A DNA stretch of 6,140 nucleotides from NCBI GenBank assembly GCA_910585355.1, contig CAJUDN010000099.1, forward strand, positions 1 to 6,140, written 5' to 3'. The translations under genes were made by a program, and so were the position numbers. Positions 1 through 6,140 of this stretch are shown here, piece after piece. The notes beneath the pieces are model-generated. The model saw nothing but the letters and a program-made list of their open reading frames with translations. It did not search any database and was not told where the DNA came from. This stretch comes from an uncultured Lachnospiraceae bacterium (GTDB lineage: Bacteria; Bacillota_A; Clostridia; Lachnospirales; Lachnospiraceae). Positions within the stretch are counted from its first letter, which is position 1, and every line of letters starts with the position of its first letter.

Positions 1-368
1 ACTTCCTCTAAAATCTGAGAAAAAGTCAAAGAATCCCAGCCTAACAGTTTTGTCAGCCGGATTCTGTGTTGATCCAGACCACGGAGTTTCAAAATACTGG
101 CTTGTTCCTTTTTCATAAACCCTTCTAAAAGCTCATGACGTTTCAGAGACACAGCCACAGTCTTCTCTTCCTCTATCTGTGCAATTTTATGTGCTATATC
201 AGTTAAATCCCTGATAATATTTAAAAAGCCTTCATATAAAATCTGTCGATCTTTATTCATAAAGCTGCTGTTCTCATCTGCTTCTGAACCCCTGTCTTTT
301 TCTGTCTCATTCCTTTTCTCCCTATCTTTTTCCATATTCGGTACAGGCATTTTATCAATCCACTTCAT
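1..368 (-). CDS. flgN: FlgN-family flagellar export chaperone (partial, C-terminus beyond the window)
   Basis: FlgN proteins are small cytoplasmic helical chaperones that hold the hook-filament junction proteins FlgK and FlgL before export. The 122 complete codons visible read as a charged, helical protein. A stretch near residues 86-120 (KKEQASILKLRGLDQHR, then LGWDSLTFSQIL) matches the pattern I know from clostridial FlgN: an EQ, then RGLD..R, then LG....TF.QIL. The start chosen is the ATG at 366-368, because AAAGGA lies about 10 bases upstream and an in-frame TGA lies just beyond. Other in-frame ATGs are at 348-350, 333-335 and 258-260. The last would remove a 36-residue hydrophilic leader and give a more usual FlgN N-terminus, but I see no good ribosome binding site before it. 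The family call is fairly firm; the start is less so. The gene runs in the same direction as the glycosyltransferase remnant, 51 bases downstream of its stop. Confidence 0.72.
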   Translation of the reverse strand, partial: MKWIDKMPVPNMEKDREKRNETEKDRGSEADENSSFMNKDRQILYEGFLNIIRDLTDIAHKIAQIEEEKTVAVSLKRHELLEGFMKKEQASILKLRGLDQHRIRLTKLLGWDSLTFSQILEE

Positions 369-419
369 TGGCTTTCTTTCCTTTCATCTTTTTTCAGCCA
401 TTTTCAAATTCCTTCTGCA

Positions 420-941
420 TTAACACTCTCCTAAGCATCTCTCTATCTTGACCAGCAATTTCCCCACGTAGTTCTCCCAAGTAAAAGCCCCTGCCCTTTT
501 ATATCCAGTTCTGGCAATTCCTTCCGCCCGTCCCATGCTCTGTCTCATAACCTTCATAAATTTTTCCGGCCTAATATATGTGCCGCAAAAAAGCAGATCT
601 ATGGCTTTCTCTTTCCAGGGAATCGGCCTTCCTTCCACCGGAGTCCCTCCATGGGCCATGAATTCCACATGTTTCACTTGAGGAAAATAACGCTTCACGT
701 ATTCCACATGATTCTCATCCGGGCAGAGTACCAGATACTGTTCTATACATGGATTTTCCATATAGGAGCACAGATCGATATGAAAAGGAGGATCCATGAG
801 AATATTAACCACCAGAGCTCCCAATCGGTTCCAACACTCCCACAGTTCCTTCTTTGCTATTGCCTCCCCATTAAAGGTCACTACCACATCCACCCCTGCT
901 GCCTTATAGGCTGCCAACATGCCTGTGTCATGGAAAATTTT
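420..941 (-). pseudogene. Truncated DUF3880/CgeB-like glycosyltransferase remnant
   Basis: The open frame from the ATG at 918-920 gives 166 residues. Residues 11-17 (DVVVTFN), 38-46 (VNILMDPPF), 63-76 (a LVLCPDENHVEYVK stretch) and 88-92 (MAHGG) follow the pattern of DUF3880-type glycosyltransferases often found beside flagellar genes in Firmicutes. The C-terminal part (GYKRAGAFTWENYVGKLL, 139-156) resembles the last helix of the Glyco_trans_1_2 domain. Family members are usually several hundred residues long, so this copy lacks its N-terminal part. Only about a dozen residues separate FCGTY (111-115) from the C-terminal helix, so the middle of the donor-binding domain also seems lost. No Shine-Dalgarno sequence precedes the ATG, and the frame continues upstream without a start to the TAA at 942-944 that ends the DUF4340 gene. 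I infer a non-functional remnant of a flagellin- or surface-modifying enzyme. A small standalone protein is possible but less likely. Confidence 0.62.
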
Positions 942-2348
942 TTAATTCAACACGATTCCATAAACTGCCTCTGCCAGATTCATCACATCTGAGCGGGGCA
1001 CCAGCGAAACCGGCTCCCCATCAATTACTGCAAGACAGCTATTTCCATCATACCGATACAATTCAATGCAAACTTCCGGATCATTTTCATTATCCAGATA
1101 CACGGTCACGCCAATCTCTTCCTTTTGTGCCGGCTGCTCCGTTGTAAAACTGTCTGCCCTTACATTTCCCAAAGCATTTACAAAATCAAAAATATCCACC
1201 TGCCCATCCTGATAATAATAAGTACGCTCCCCCTTTGATTCTTTGGAAGTCATCTGATAAACCTGGCCATCCAGGGAAATATCCACCTGCCTGATCTCCC
1301 CGGCATCCGCCCAAAAAACTTCTTTATGCCGCAGGGAATCATAGGAAGCCCTCATCAGCTCTCTATACTCCTCCGAAGAAATCCGATATACAATCCGGGA
1401 CTCTCCCACCCTTGCATACGCTGTAACTTCCTCCTCTGTCTCTTCCAGTCCGTCTTCCGTCTGATTTTGTGTATCCTTTTTCTCCTTTGGATCACGGCTC
1501 ACACGGAGAACAAACTGCTTTGATTCTTCCTCCTCGTCCTCCTTTAAACTGTATTCCACCGTCACCTTAAGCTCCGGCTCCATGAGCCCGTATGTTTCCA
1601 ATTCCTCATCGGAAGCATAATAAGTCACATAATCCGTCAAGCTCAGACCACTCATATCCCTTAGATAACCGTTCACCCTGGACGTATCAAGAGGAAGTGT
1701 ATTGCCCTCTCGCTGTGTAAAATAAACATCCTCAGCACTATAGGTACGGCTGCTGTCTTCCTCATATTCAACACTGTAGTTTTCCGTACCCTCAAACTGA
1801 ATCCTTGCTGCCTTCTCAAACTGCGGAATCTCGTCATGATCAATCATGTCCCTTAAAGTCACATCAAAAACATTCAACGGGTCATGTTTCACCAGATAAG
1901 CATTTCCGTCTCCCACAGAAACATACCGCTGGGAATCCATGCTGCTGTAACTCCCCAAAAAGATATCAAAGGTTTCTTCCTCCGTACCCAGATGTATGGC
2001 ACACACCGGATCATCCAGTCCATATTGACTATAATCCTCCACATCTTTAATGACAAAAGATACTCCAAACTCCTGAAACTGCTCCAGAAGTTCACCAATC
2101 TTTTCCTCATCCACCGGGAATGCCTCATCTTCATCATAAAACCATTTTTCATCCTTATGAAAAGCAAGTTTTACCGATTCATATTCCCAGGATAATGTTT
2201 GTATCTGGTCACCGGATAACGCCAAAATAATCTCGTCACTGTTTTTAATTTTTTCCTTTTCCTCTTCCCACTTCATAACGCCCAACGTGGCCATACAAGA
2301 TACGGCCAGGACTCCAAGCAGAATATAAATTCGTTTAGACCGCTTCAC
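942..2348 (-). CDS. DUF4340 domain protein, membrane-anchored, last gene of Gld-type ABC operon
   Basis: This 468-residue protein has a basic N-terminus, one hydrophobic segment (about residues 8-26) and then a long acidic soluble part, which indicates a signal-anchored protein facing outside the membrane. The DUF4340 pattern appears twice: YGLDDP at 109-114, followed by a FLGS (130-133) and a YVSVGDGNAYLV strand pair (142-153), and YGLMEP at 253-258, followed by AYARVGESRIVYRI (310-323). DUF4340 proteins commonly sit beside GldG-like genes in ABC-2 operons; their molecular function is not known. The start is GTG at 2346-2348, with GGAGG seven bases upstream. It overlaps the end of the GldG-like gene by 14 bases, so translation is probably coupled. 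A very acidic, low-complexity stretch at about 269-308 interrupts the second repeat. The C-terminus looks intact. The family call is good; the role, perhaps as an extracytoplasmic partner of the transporter, is inferred from context. Confidence 0.85.
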   Translation of the reverse strand: MKRSKRIYILLGVLAVSCMATLGVMKWEEEKEKIKNSDEIILALSGDQIQTLSWEYESVKLAFHKDEKWFYDEDEAFPVDEEKIGELLEQFQEFGVSFVIKDVEDYSQYGLDDPVCAIHLGTEEETFDIFLGSYSSMDSQRYVSVGDGNAYLVKHDPLNVFDVTLRDMIDHDEIPQFEKAARIQFEGTENYSVEYEEDSSRTYSAEDVYFTQREGNTLPLDTSRVNGYLRDMSGLSLTDYVTYYASDEELETYGLMEPELKVTVEYSLKEDEEEESKQFVLRVSRDPKEKKDTQNQTEDGLEETEEEVTAYARVGESRIVYRISSEEYRELMRASYDSLRHKEVFWADAGEIRQVDISLDGQVYQMTSKESKGERTYYYQDGQVDIFDFVNALGNVRADSFTTEQPAQKEEIGVTVYLDNENDPEVCIELYRYDGNSCLAVIDGEPVSLVPRSDVMNLAEAVYGIVLN

Positions 2349-3789
2349 TCTGCATCCTCCTTCTTCTGAGAATCACGCCAATTCCGATTCCAAGATAGCA
2401 CAATGGAAATACGCCAATCATCATCACTTTCAGCAGAGAAGATGTGGAATCACTGATTGTCAGGTAATTGTAATTCAGTGATTTGCTGCGGATTGCCACA
2501 GCCTCGCTCTCCCCGATCAAAAAAGACAGAGCATTCATCCCCAAATCAGAGTTGGCCCCTGAAGAATAGGCATTATACATATCATCCAGGAATCCTGACG
2601 AGGTAAACCATACCAGCCTTCCGCCGCCGTGATCCTCTACAGAAACTGCCACCGCGAAAGGGCCGTCTGTATCCCCCTCTTCTTTCTCATAAGTAGAAAT
2701 ATCATATCCGGCCCTCTTGCTGAAGGCCAACTCAGAGGTAGACAGCAGTTCCGTCACAGTTCCCTTCCCCGATGTCCCGCCGATCACCATTCCCTGGGCC
2801 AGAGGAATAATGGGATAATAATTCTCCTCAATAAGAGAATCTGTTATTTCACTGGCAGCCATATCAGGAAGCAGCATATAAGGAGCCTGAAATACATAGT
2901 GCTCCCTGTCTTTCTCCACCACAATCCCCTCACAGACCTCTACCCCATAGTCCGACACCAGGCTGTACAGATTTTCCAAAAGTCCCCCCTCTGTGGGACC
3001 GGCCATGACCAGAAGCTTCCCCCCTGCTGTCACATAATCCGCCAGCATTTCCTTTTCCTCATCAGAAATATCACTGGTGGGCCCGTAAATAACAATACAG
3101 TCCGCCTCCTCCGGTATGGTATCCACATTCAGCAGAGAAAAATCCGTCACCTCCATATTCTCCTTTTCAATCTGTTCACGAAACGAAGGCGGAAGCTCCG
3201 ATTCCCCATGGCCTTCCAGAACGTAAACCTTTGGAAGCTCCTCCCTGACTACATAGTCAATGGCAGAAGTAATGGCTCCCTCCCCGTCAAAAGATGTATT
3301 ATAGGAATAGGAGTATATACTGCCCTCCTGCACATAGATGTCACTGTAGCCGATAAAGCGGCTTCTTTCCCCACATTCCACGATCAAACTGTTATTCTGG
3401 ACTGTTTCATCCGTATACTGCCGCGCAAAAGCAGGAAATACATCCGGATTCTTTTTTACTACCTGAATATGGTCAGAAAGACTTTCATACTTGCTCAATA
3501 GATGTTCAATCACATCATCCTCTTTTTCCGACTGCACAATCCAGTAAATCGTTACATCCTCTTTCAGCCCGTTGACCACTACTTTCGTATTGCTGGTAAT
3601 GGAGTACAGCTTTGCGGAACTGATGTCATACTTTGTCAGGGAAGCCGGAAGGGCAGAGACAAACACATTGGCCACAATTAAGATTGCCAGTACCACAGCT
3701 GTAATCATCAGGGAATAGGAACCACCGTGAAAGGCAGCCGAACGGCCTTCCCCTTTCTCCCACGGACAGACCGGTTTTATTTTTTTCAT
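2335..3789 (-). CDS. GldG-like ABC transporter auxiliary protein
   Basis: The 484-residue protein has a transmembrane helix at about 27-47 and a second at about 453-474, followed by RRRR. Between them is a soluble part of about 400 residues. The positive residues at both ends place the termini in the cytoplasm and the central part outside. The central part matches the ABC_transp_aux/GldG family: an early LYSIT (61-65), GEGAITSAIDYV (169-180), a YVLEGHGE strand and turn (189-196), an ADCIVIYGPTSDIS segment (229-242), then GGKLLVMAGP (256-265), and a late RLVWFTSSGFLDD (391-403). In Bacteroidetes, GldG works with the GldA ATPase and GldF permease in gliding; in Firmicutes the role of such cassettes is not established. 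The ATG shares one base with the permease stop (TGATG), and GGAGG lies eight bases upstream. I leave the gene symbol empty because gliding is not expected here. Confidence 0.85.
   Translation of the reverse strand: MKKIKPVCPWEKGEGRSAAFHGGSYSLMITAVVLAILIVANVFVSALPASLTKYDISSAKLYSITSNTKVVVNGLKEDVTIYWIVQSEKEDDVIEHLLSKYESLSDHIQVVKKNPDVFPAFARQYTDETVQNNSLIVECGERSRFIGYSDIYVQEGSIYSYSYNTSFDGEGAITSAIDYVVREELPKVYVLEGHGESELPPSFREQIEKENMEVTDFSLLNVDTIPEEADCIVIYGPTSDISDEEKEMLADYVTAGGKLLVMAGPTEGGLLENLYSLVSDYGVEVCEGIVVEKDREHYVFQAPYMLLPDMAASEITDSLIEENYYPIIPLAQGMVIGGTSGKGTVTELLSTSELAFSKRAGYDISTYEKEEGDTDGPFAVAVSVEDHGGGRLVWFTSSGFLDDMYNAYSSGANSDLGMNALSFLIGESEAVAIRSKSLNYNYLTISDSTSSLLKVMMIGVFPLCYLGIGIGVILRRRRMQSEAV
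2356..2360 (-). promoter_or_regulatory. Ribosome binding site deciding the GTG start of the DUF4340 gene
   Basis: GGAGG on the minus strand lies inside the last codons of the GldG-like gene, seven bases before the GTG at 2346-2348. No ATG in that frame lies close to this site, so GTG is the best start. Confidence 0.75.
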
Positions 3790-4652
3790 CAGTTGTACCT
3801 CCGTTTCTCAAGGGACTGGACAGAGAGGAACAGGAAAAAAACAATCACCGTCAAATAGTACACAATCCCAGTCATATCAAAAATACCGTTTACAAACACG
3901 TAAAATCTTTCGAAGAGAGACAGCTTCCTCATCAGATCCGGCAGCAGTCCTTCAAACATCCCCCCATCTATCCAGCATACAGCCGAAATACAGGCAATCA
4001 ACAGGAAACAGACCCCATAAGCCAGACTCTCATTTTTCGTCATATGACGAATCACCGCCCCTAAGGCAAGCACCAAAAGACATAATGTAACAACCGTTCC
4101 CATCATGGTAGACGAGACATACTCAGAAAGGCTGACACTGTAATAGTTAAGCAAAATCGCCCCAATGCCTATGCCTGCCGCGAACCCCTGATTATCCGTC
4201 AGGGATGAAATAAAAATACCAAATGCAATCAGCGCGGCGCCCATGATAAAGAAAGCGGCAATGGCTCCGTAAGACGTAAGGAGATAAACCTGGCCAAACC
4301 GGGAAAATATCAGCGGATACAGACTGATCAGACATAAAGGAATCAGATAGACAGCCAGCAACGCCAGATATTTCCCCAGAATCACCTGGGTAGTTGTGAG
4401 AGGCAGAGCATACAAAAGCTGATCTGTTTTCTGCTTCCGTTCTTCCGCGATTACCCGCATGGTCAAAATCGGAACAATCACCACGAAGACCATAGAGCCA
4501 AAACTGAGTACAAACTCGAAATTACTGACTGCCGCCTGAAGATTATAGAGCATAGAACCTATTCCCACAAAGGCCAGCAGAAACGCCCCAAACACATAGG
4601 CAGTCAATGAATGAAAATACAGCCTCATCTCATGTTTCCATACCGCGCTCAT
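3789..4652 (-). CDS. ABC-2 type permease, GldF-like
   Basis: This 287-residue integral membrane protein is the transmembrane half of the transporter. Hydrophobic segments lie at about 15-36, 47-66, 95-116, 128-150, 154-175, 184-202, 211-228 and 261-279. The cytoplasmic stretch EERKQKTDQLLYALPLTTTQ (70-89), just after the second segment, is the typical ABC-2 coupling motif (E+...T...LL..P) that contacts the ATPase. The C-terminal pattern SLFERF....GIFD (245-259) is like GldF and related permeases. The ATG overlaps the ATPase stop by four bases (ATGA), with AGGTGG about ten bases upstream, so it is likely translated together with the ATPase at similar levels. With a single permease gene in the operon, the transporter is probably a homodimer of this protein with two ATPases. 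The substrate is unknown. Confidence 0.9.
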   Translation of the reverse strand: MSAVWKHEMRLYFHSLTAYVFGAFLLAFVGIGSMLYNLQAAVSNFEFVLSFGSMVFVVIVPILTMRVIAEERKQKTDQLLYALPLTTTQVILGKYLALLAVYLIPLCLISLYPLIFSRFGQVYLLTSYGAIAAFFIMGAALIAFGIFISSLTDNQGFAAGIGIGAILLNYYSVSLSEYVSSTMMGTVVTLCLLVLALGAVIRHMTKNESLAYGVCFLLIACISAVCWIDGGMFEGLLPDLMRKLSLFERFYVFVNGIFDMTGIVYYLTVIVFFLFLSVQSLEKRRYN

Positions 4653-5617
4653 TCTCCAAACACCACCTCCTCCCCAACATCCATTCCTTCTGTCAGTTCA
4701 ATAAAGACATCCTCCAGATTTGCCTTTTTCAAGGTCATTTCCAGCAATACCTTTCCCTTTTCTGCAAACGCCGAAAAAACAGAACCAGATACCTGATACA
4801 TATCATCATGGTCTGTTTTCAGATGAACCTTAAGAAGACTCCCATCCGTTTCCTCCATACTCATTTCCGAAACACCATAAATACTCCCTAAAATCTCCCT
4901 GATTTCCTCTGCCGCCGCATCCACGGTAATCACAATTTCATTTGATGTCATGAACTGCTTTCCCAGATGATCCGGCTCGCCAAACGCAATCAGTTTTCCT
5001 CCGGCAATCATCAGAATCTGGTCGCAGATCGCCTGAACCTCCGAAAGAATATGGGAACTAAAAATAACCGTATGCATTTGCCCCAGTTCCTTAATTAATG
5101 AACGGATCTCAATAATCTGAATCGGGTCAAGGCCAACCGTAGGCTCATCCAGAATAATCACCCTGGGATCTCCCAGAAGCGCCTGTGCAATTCCCACCCT
5201 CTGCTTATAGCCCTTTGAAAGATCTGAGATACGCCGGTTTTTTATATGGGTAATTTTTGTCTGTTCCATCACTTCCTCTATCTTTTTCCTGAGTATATTC
5301 CCACGCAGTCCTTTCGCCTCTCCCACAAAACGCAGATATTCCTCAGGTGTTTCCGCCATGTACAATGGGGGCTGTTCCGGAAGATACCCTATAAGTCTTT
5401 TAGCCTTTAGGGAATCTTCAAAAATATCATAGCCGTCAATTTTTACATGACCTGACGTAGCCGACAAACACCCTGTCATAATATTCATAGTGGTAGACTT
5501 TCCGGCGCCGTTAGGCCCCAAGAAGCCGTATACATGACCCTCGTCGATTTCAAATGAAAGATCATTGACAGCCATGAAATCACCATAGCATTTTGTTACA
5601 TGTTCAACTGCTATCAT
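4649..5617 (-). CDS. ABC transporter ATP-binding protein, GldA/ABC-2 type
   Basis: This 322-residue cytoplasmic ATPase drives the adjacent permease. All catalytic motifs are present and look intact: Walker A GPNGAGKST (34-42), Q-loop glutamine Q82 in YLPEQPP, signature LSKGYKQR (133-140; the LSKGY form is usual for the GldA/drug-export branch), Walker B VIILDEPT (153-160) with the catalytic glutamate E158, D-loop GLDP (162-165) and the switch histidine H189. Residues after about 220 form the extra C-terminal region common in this branch, ending with NLEDVFIELTEG. The start chosen is the second of two adjacent ATGs (5615-5617), because AGGAGG lies six bases before it; the ATG at 5618-5620 would be only three bases away. 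The open frame runs on to 5776, but that extension crosses both promoters and the start of the divergent regulator and has no ribosome binding site. It is the first gene of a four-gene operon. Confidence 0.93.
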   Translation of the reverse strand: MIAVEHVTKCYGDFMAVNDLSFEIDEGHVYGFLGPNGAGKSTTMNIMTGCLSATSGHVKIDGYDIFEDSLKAKRLIGYLPEQPPLYMAETPEEYLRFVGEAKGLRGNILRKKIEEVMEQTKITHIKNRRISDLSKGYKQRVGIAQALLGDPRVIILDEPTVGLDPIQIIEIRSLIKELGQMHTVIFSSHILSEVQAICDQILMIAGGKLIAFGEPDHLGKQFMTSNEIVITVDAAAEEIREILGSIYGVSEMSMEETDGSLLKVHLKTDHDDMYQVSGSVFSAFAEKGKVLLEMTLKKANLEDVFIELTEGMDVGEEVVFGE

Positions 5618-5623
5618 CATAAT

Positions 5624-5629
5624 CCTCCT
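5624..5629 (-). promoter_or_regulatory. Ribosome binding site of the ABC ATPase gene
   Basis: AGGAGG on the minus strand, followed by ATT and the two adjacent ATG codons. The six-base gap to the second ATG is the better fit and decides the start at 5617. Confidence 0.85.
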
Positions 5630-5642
5630 CGTTTTTTCTTCC

Positions 5643-5648
5643 ATTATA
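5643..5648 (-). promoter_or_regulatory. -10 element of the ABC operon promoter
   Basis: A perfect TATAAT lies on the minus strand, 23 bases upstream of the upstream-most ATG. At 17 bases further upstream the hexamer is AGCATT, which has almost no likeness to TTGACA. A strong -10 without a -35 is typical of promoters that need an activator. The direct repeats at 5658-5675 occupy the -35 position, nine bases from the -10. Confidence 0.7.
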
Positions 5649-5657
5649 AGCACCAAA

Positions 5658-5675
5658 GCTGAAACAATGCTGAAA
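5658..5675 (-). promoter_or_regulatory. Putative response-regulator operator, TTTCAGC direct repeat pair facing the ABC operon
   Basis: Read on the minus strand this is TTTCAGC-ATTG-TTTCAGC, two identical 7-mers with an 11-base period, ending nine bases before the TATAAT of the ABC operon. OmpR/PhoB-type regulators bind as head-to-tail dimers to such repeats, and the pho box sits in the same place relative to its -10. The same pair faces the regulator gene at 5696-5713. Binding by the neighbouring regulator is inferred. Confidence 0.68.
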
Positions 5676-5695
5676 GCCATGGGAGAATCTTCCCT

Positions 5696-5713
5696 TTTCA
5701 GCTTCATTTCAGC
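5696..5713 (+). promoter_or_regulatory. Putative response-regulator operator, TTTCAGC direct repeat pair facing the regulator gene
   Basis: The plus strand reads TTTCAGC-TTCA-TTTCAGC, the same 7-mer and 11-base period as the pair at 5658-5675 but in opposite orientation. It ends 12 bases before the TATAAT of the regulator gene and covers the -35 position. This is consistent with positive autoregulation; repression cannot be excluded from sequence. Confidence 0.66.
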
Positions 5714-5725
5714 ATTGAAATGTAT

Positions 5726-5731
5726 TATAAT
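5726..5731 (+). promoter_or_regulatory. -10 element of the response regulator promoter
   Basis: A perfect TATAAT on the plus strand, 28 bases before the chosen ATG. With a 17-base spacer the -35 hexamer is TTCATT (5703-5708), a partial match to TTGACA that lies inside the direct repeats. Transcription would begin at about 5738, giving a leader of roughly 20 bases. Confidence 0.68.
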
Positions 5732-5744
5732 ATGAAAAGGATTG

Positions 5745-5750
5745 AAGGGG
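5745..5750 (+). promoter_or_regulatory. Ribosome binding site of the response regulator gene
   Basis: AAGGGG lies nine bases before the ATG at 5760 and only three before the in-frame ATG at 5754. The spacing favours 5760, which also gives the standard receiver N-terminus MKILIIEDE. Confidence 0.7.
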
Positions 5751-5759
5751 AAAATGCCT

Positions 5760-6140
5760 ATGAAAATACTGATCATCGAAGACGAAAAACTCCTCGCAGA
5801 CTCTATAGGAACTTTATTGGAAAAGAAAGGATTTGAAGTCGAAATCGTTTATGACGGAGAAACAGGGAAAAACTATGCTCAATCAGGAATCTACGACCTT
5901 TTGATCCTGGACGTGATGATACCCGGAATGAACGGCTACGAAGTGGCCAGAAAGATCCGCTCCGGCAAATGCGGAACTCCGATTTTAATGCTGACGGCAA
6001 AATCCGATCTGGAAGACCGCATTACCGGCTTAAATTCCGGGGCTGATTATTATCTGACCAAACCCTTTGACTCCAGAGAACTGCTGGCCTGCATAAACGC
6101 GCTGCTGCGCCGCCATGGAACGCAGGTAGATGAAGTCACC
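5760..6140 (+). CDS. OmpR/PhoB-type response regulator (partial, receiver domain only in window)
   Basis: The 127 codons present encode a full receiver domain. The acidic pocket is E7-D8, the phosphorylated aspartate is D51 in LLILDVMIPGMNGYE, the switch threonine is T79 in MLTA, and the conserved lysine is K101 in YYLTKPFDSREL. The RR(H) segment at 117-119 begins the linker. The DNA-binding domain lies past the window edge. An OmpR-type winged helix is expected, because the receiver style (KPFDSRELLACINALLRR) and the 11-base direct repeats upstream both fit that class. A sensor kinase gene would normally follow, but none is in the window. The gene is divergent from the ABC operon and shares its control region, so it is likely to regulate the transporter. 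The ATG at 5760 is preferred over 5754 because of the ribosome binding site spacing. Confidence 0.9.
   Translation, partial: MKILIIEDEKLLADSIGTLLEKKGFEVEIVYDGETGKNYAQSGIYDLLILDVMIPGMNGYEVARKIRSGKCGTPILMLTAKSDLEDRITGLNSGADYYLTKPFDSRELLACINALLRRHGTQVDEVT

Noticed and set aside
394..420. Eight-codon frame starting at a TAATG junction after the glycosyltransferase stop
   Set aside because: Ends at TGA after MQKEFENG; too short to support as a gene, at most a trace of a lost coupled gene.
921..941. Possible intrinsic terminator after the ABC operon
   Set aside because: No stem-loop is visible; the A/T run reads as A-rich on the transcribed minus strand with only a four-T tract and no hairpin before it.
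651..992. Plus-strand open frame of 113 codons opposite the glycosyltransferase remnant
   Set aside because: Antisense shadow with unlikely composition (many H, I and C) and no recognisable domain.
1889..2167. Minus-strand 92-codon frame inside the DUF4340 gene
   Set aside because: An out-of-frame shadow of the same strand, with an excess of M, W and R and no family likeness.
2629..3501. Plus-strand open frame of 290 codons opposite the GldG-like gene
   Set aside because: It is wholly antisense to a well-supported gene, rich in H, R, I and C in a way typical of shadow frames, and shows no recognisable domain.
5681..5694. Short palindrome GGGA-N6-TCCC between the two operators
   Set aside because: Only four base pairs, too weak to call an operator or a terminator; it lies near the middle of the region and may be chance.
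5618..5776. N-terminal extension of the ABC ATPase frame up to 5776
   Set aside because: It would cross both promoters and the divergent regulator start, has no ribosome binding site, and the domain starts normally at the ATG of 5617.

Overview
The window looks like chromosomal DNA from a motile, low-to-mid GC Firmicute. A Lachnospiraceae / Clostridium cluster XIVa member is most likely. This rests on AGGAGG-type ribosome binding sites, the style of the FlgN and DUF3880-like proteins, and a Gld-type ABC cassette beside an OmpR-type regulator. It is a judgement from sequence character, not from a database match.

Layout, right to left. At the right edge a response regulator of the OmpR/PhoB type runs on the + strand and is cut by the window end after its receiver domain. 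Divergent from it, on the - strand, is a tightly packed four-gene operon: an ABC ATPase (4649-5617), an ABC-2 permease (3789-4652), a GldG-like auxiliary protein with a large extracytoplasmic part (2335-3789), and a DUF4340 membrane-anchored protein (942-2348, GTG start). Each junction overlaps by 1 to 14 bases, so translation is probably coupled. Left of the operon, in the same direction, lies a 5'-truncated and probably internally deleted glycosyltransferase remnant (420-941). After it comes the start of a FlgN-family flagellar chaperone (1-368), cut by the left edge. The last two suggest the edge of a flagellar locus with a decayed flagellin-modification gene.

The most interesting feature is the 5621-5759 intergenic region. 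It holds two copies of a 7-bp direct repeat pair, TTTCAGC-N4-TTTCAGC, one facing each gene and each lying just upstream of a perfect TATAAT. The 11-bp period is the classic arrangement for a dimer of an OmpR/PhoB-type regulator. The simplest model is that the regulator activates both its own gene and the ABC operon. The signal sensed and the substrate handled cannot be read from this window. No RNA gene, CRISPR array, insertion sequence or clear intrinsic terminator was seen.
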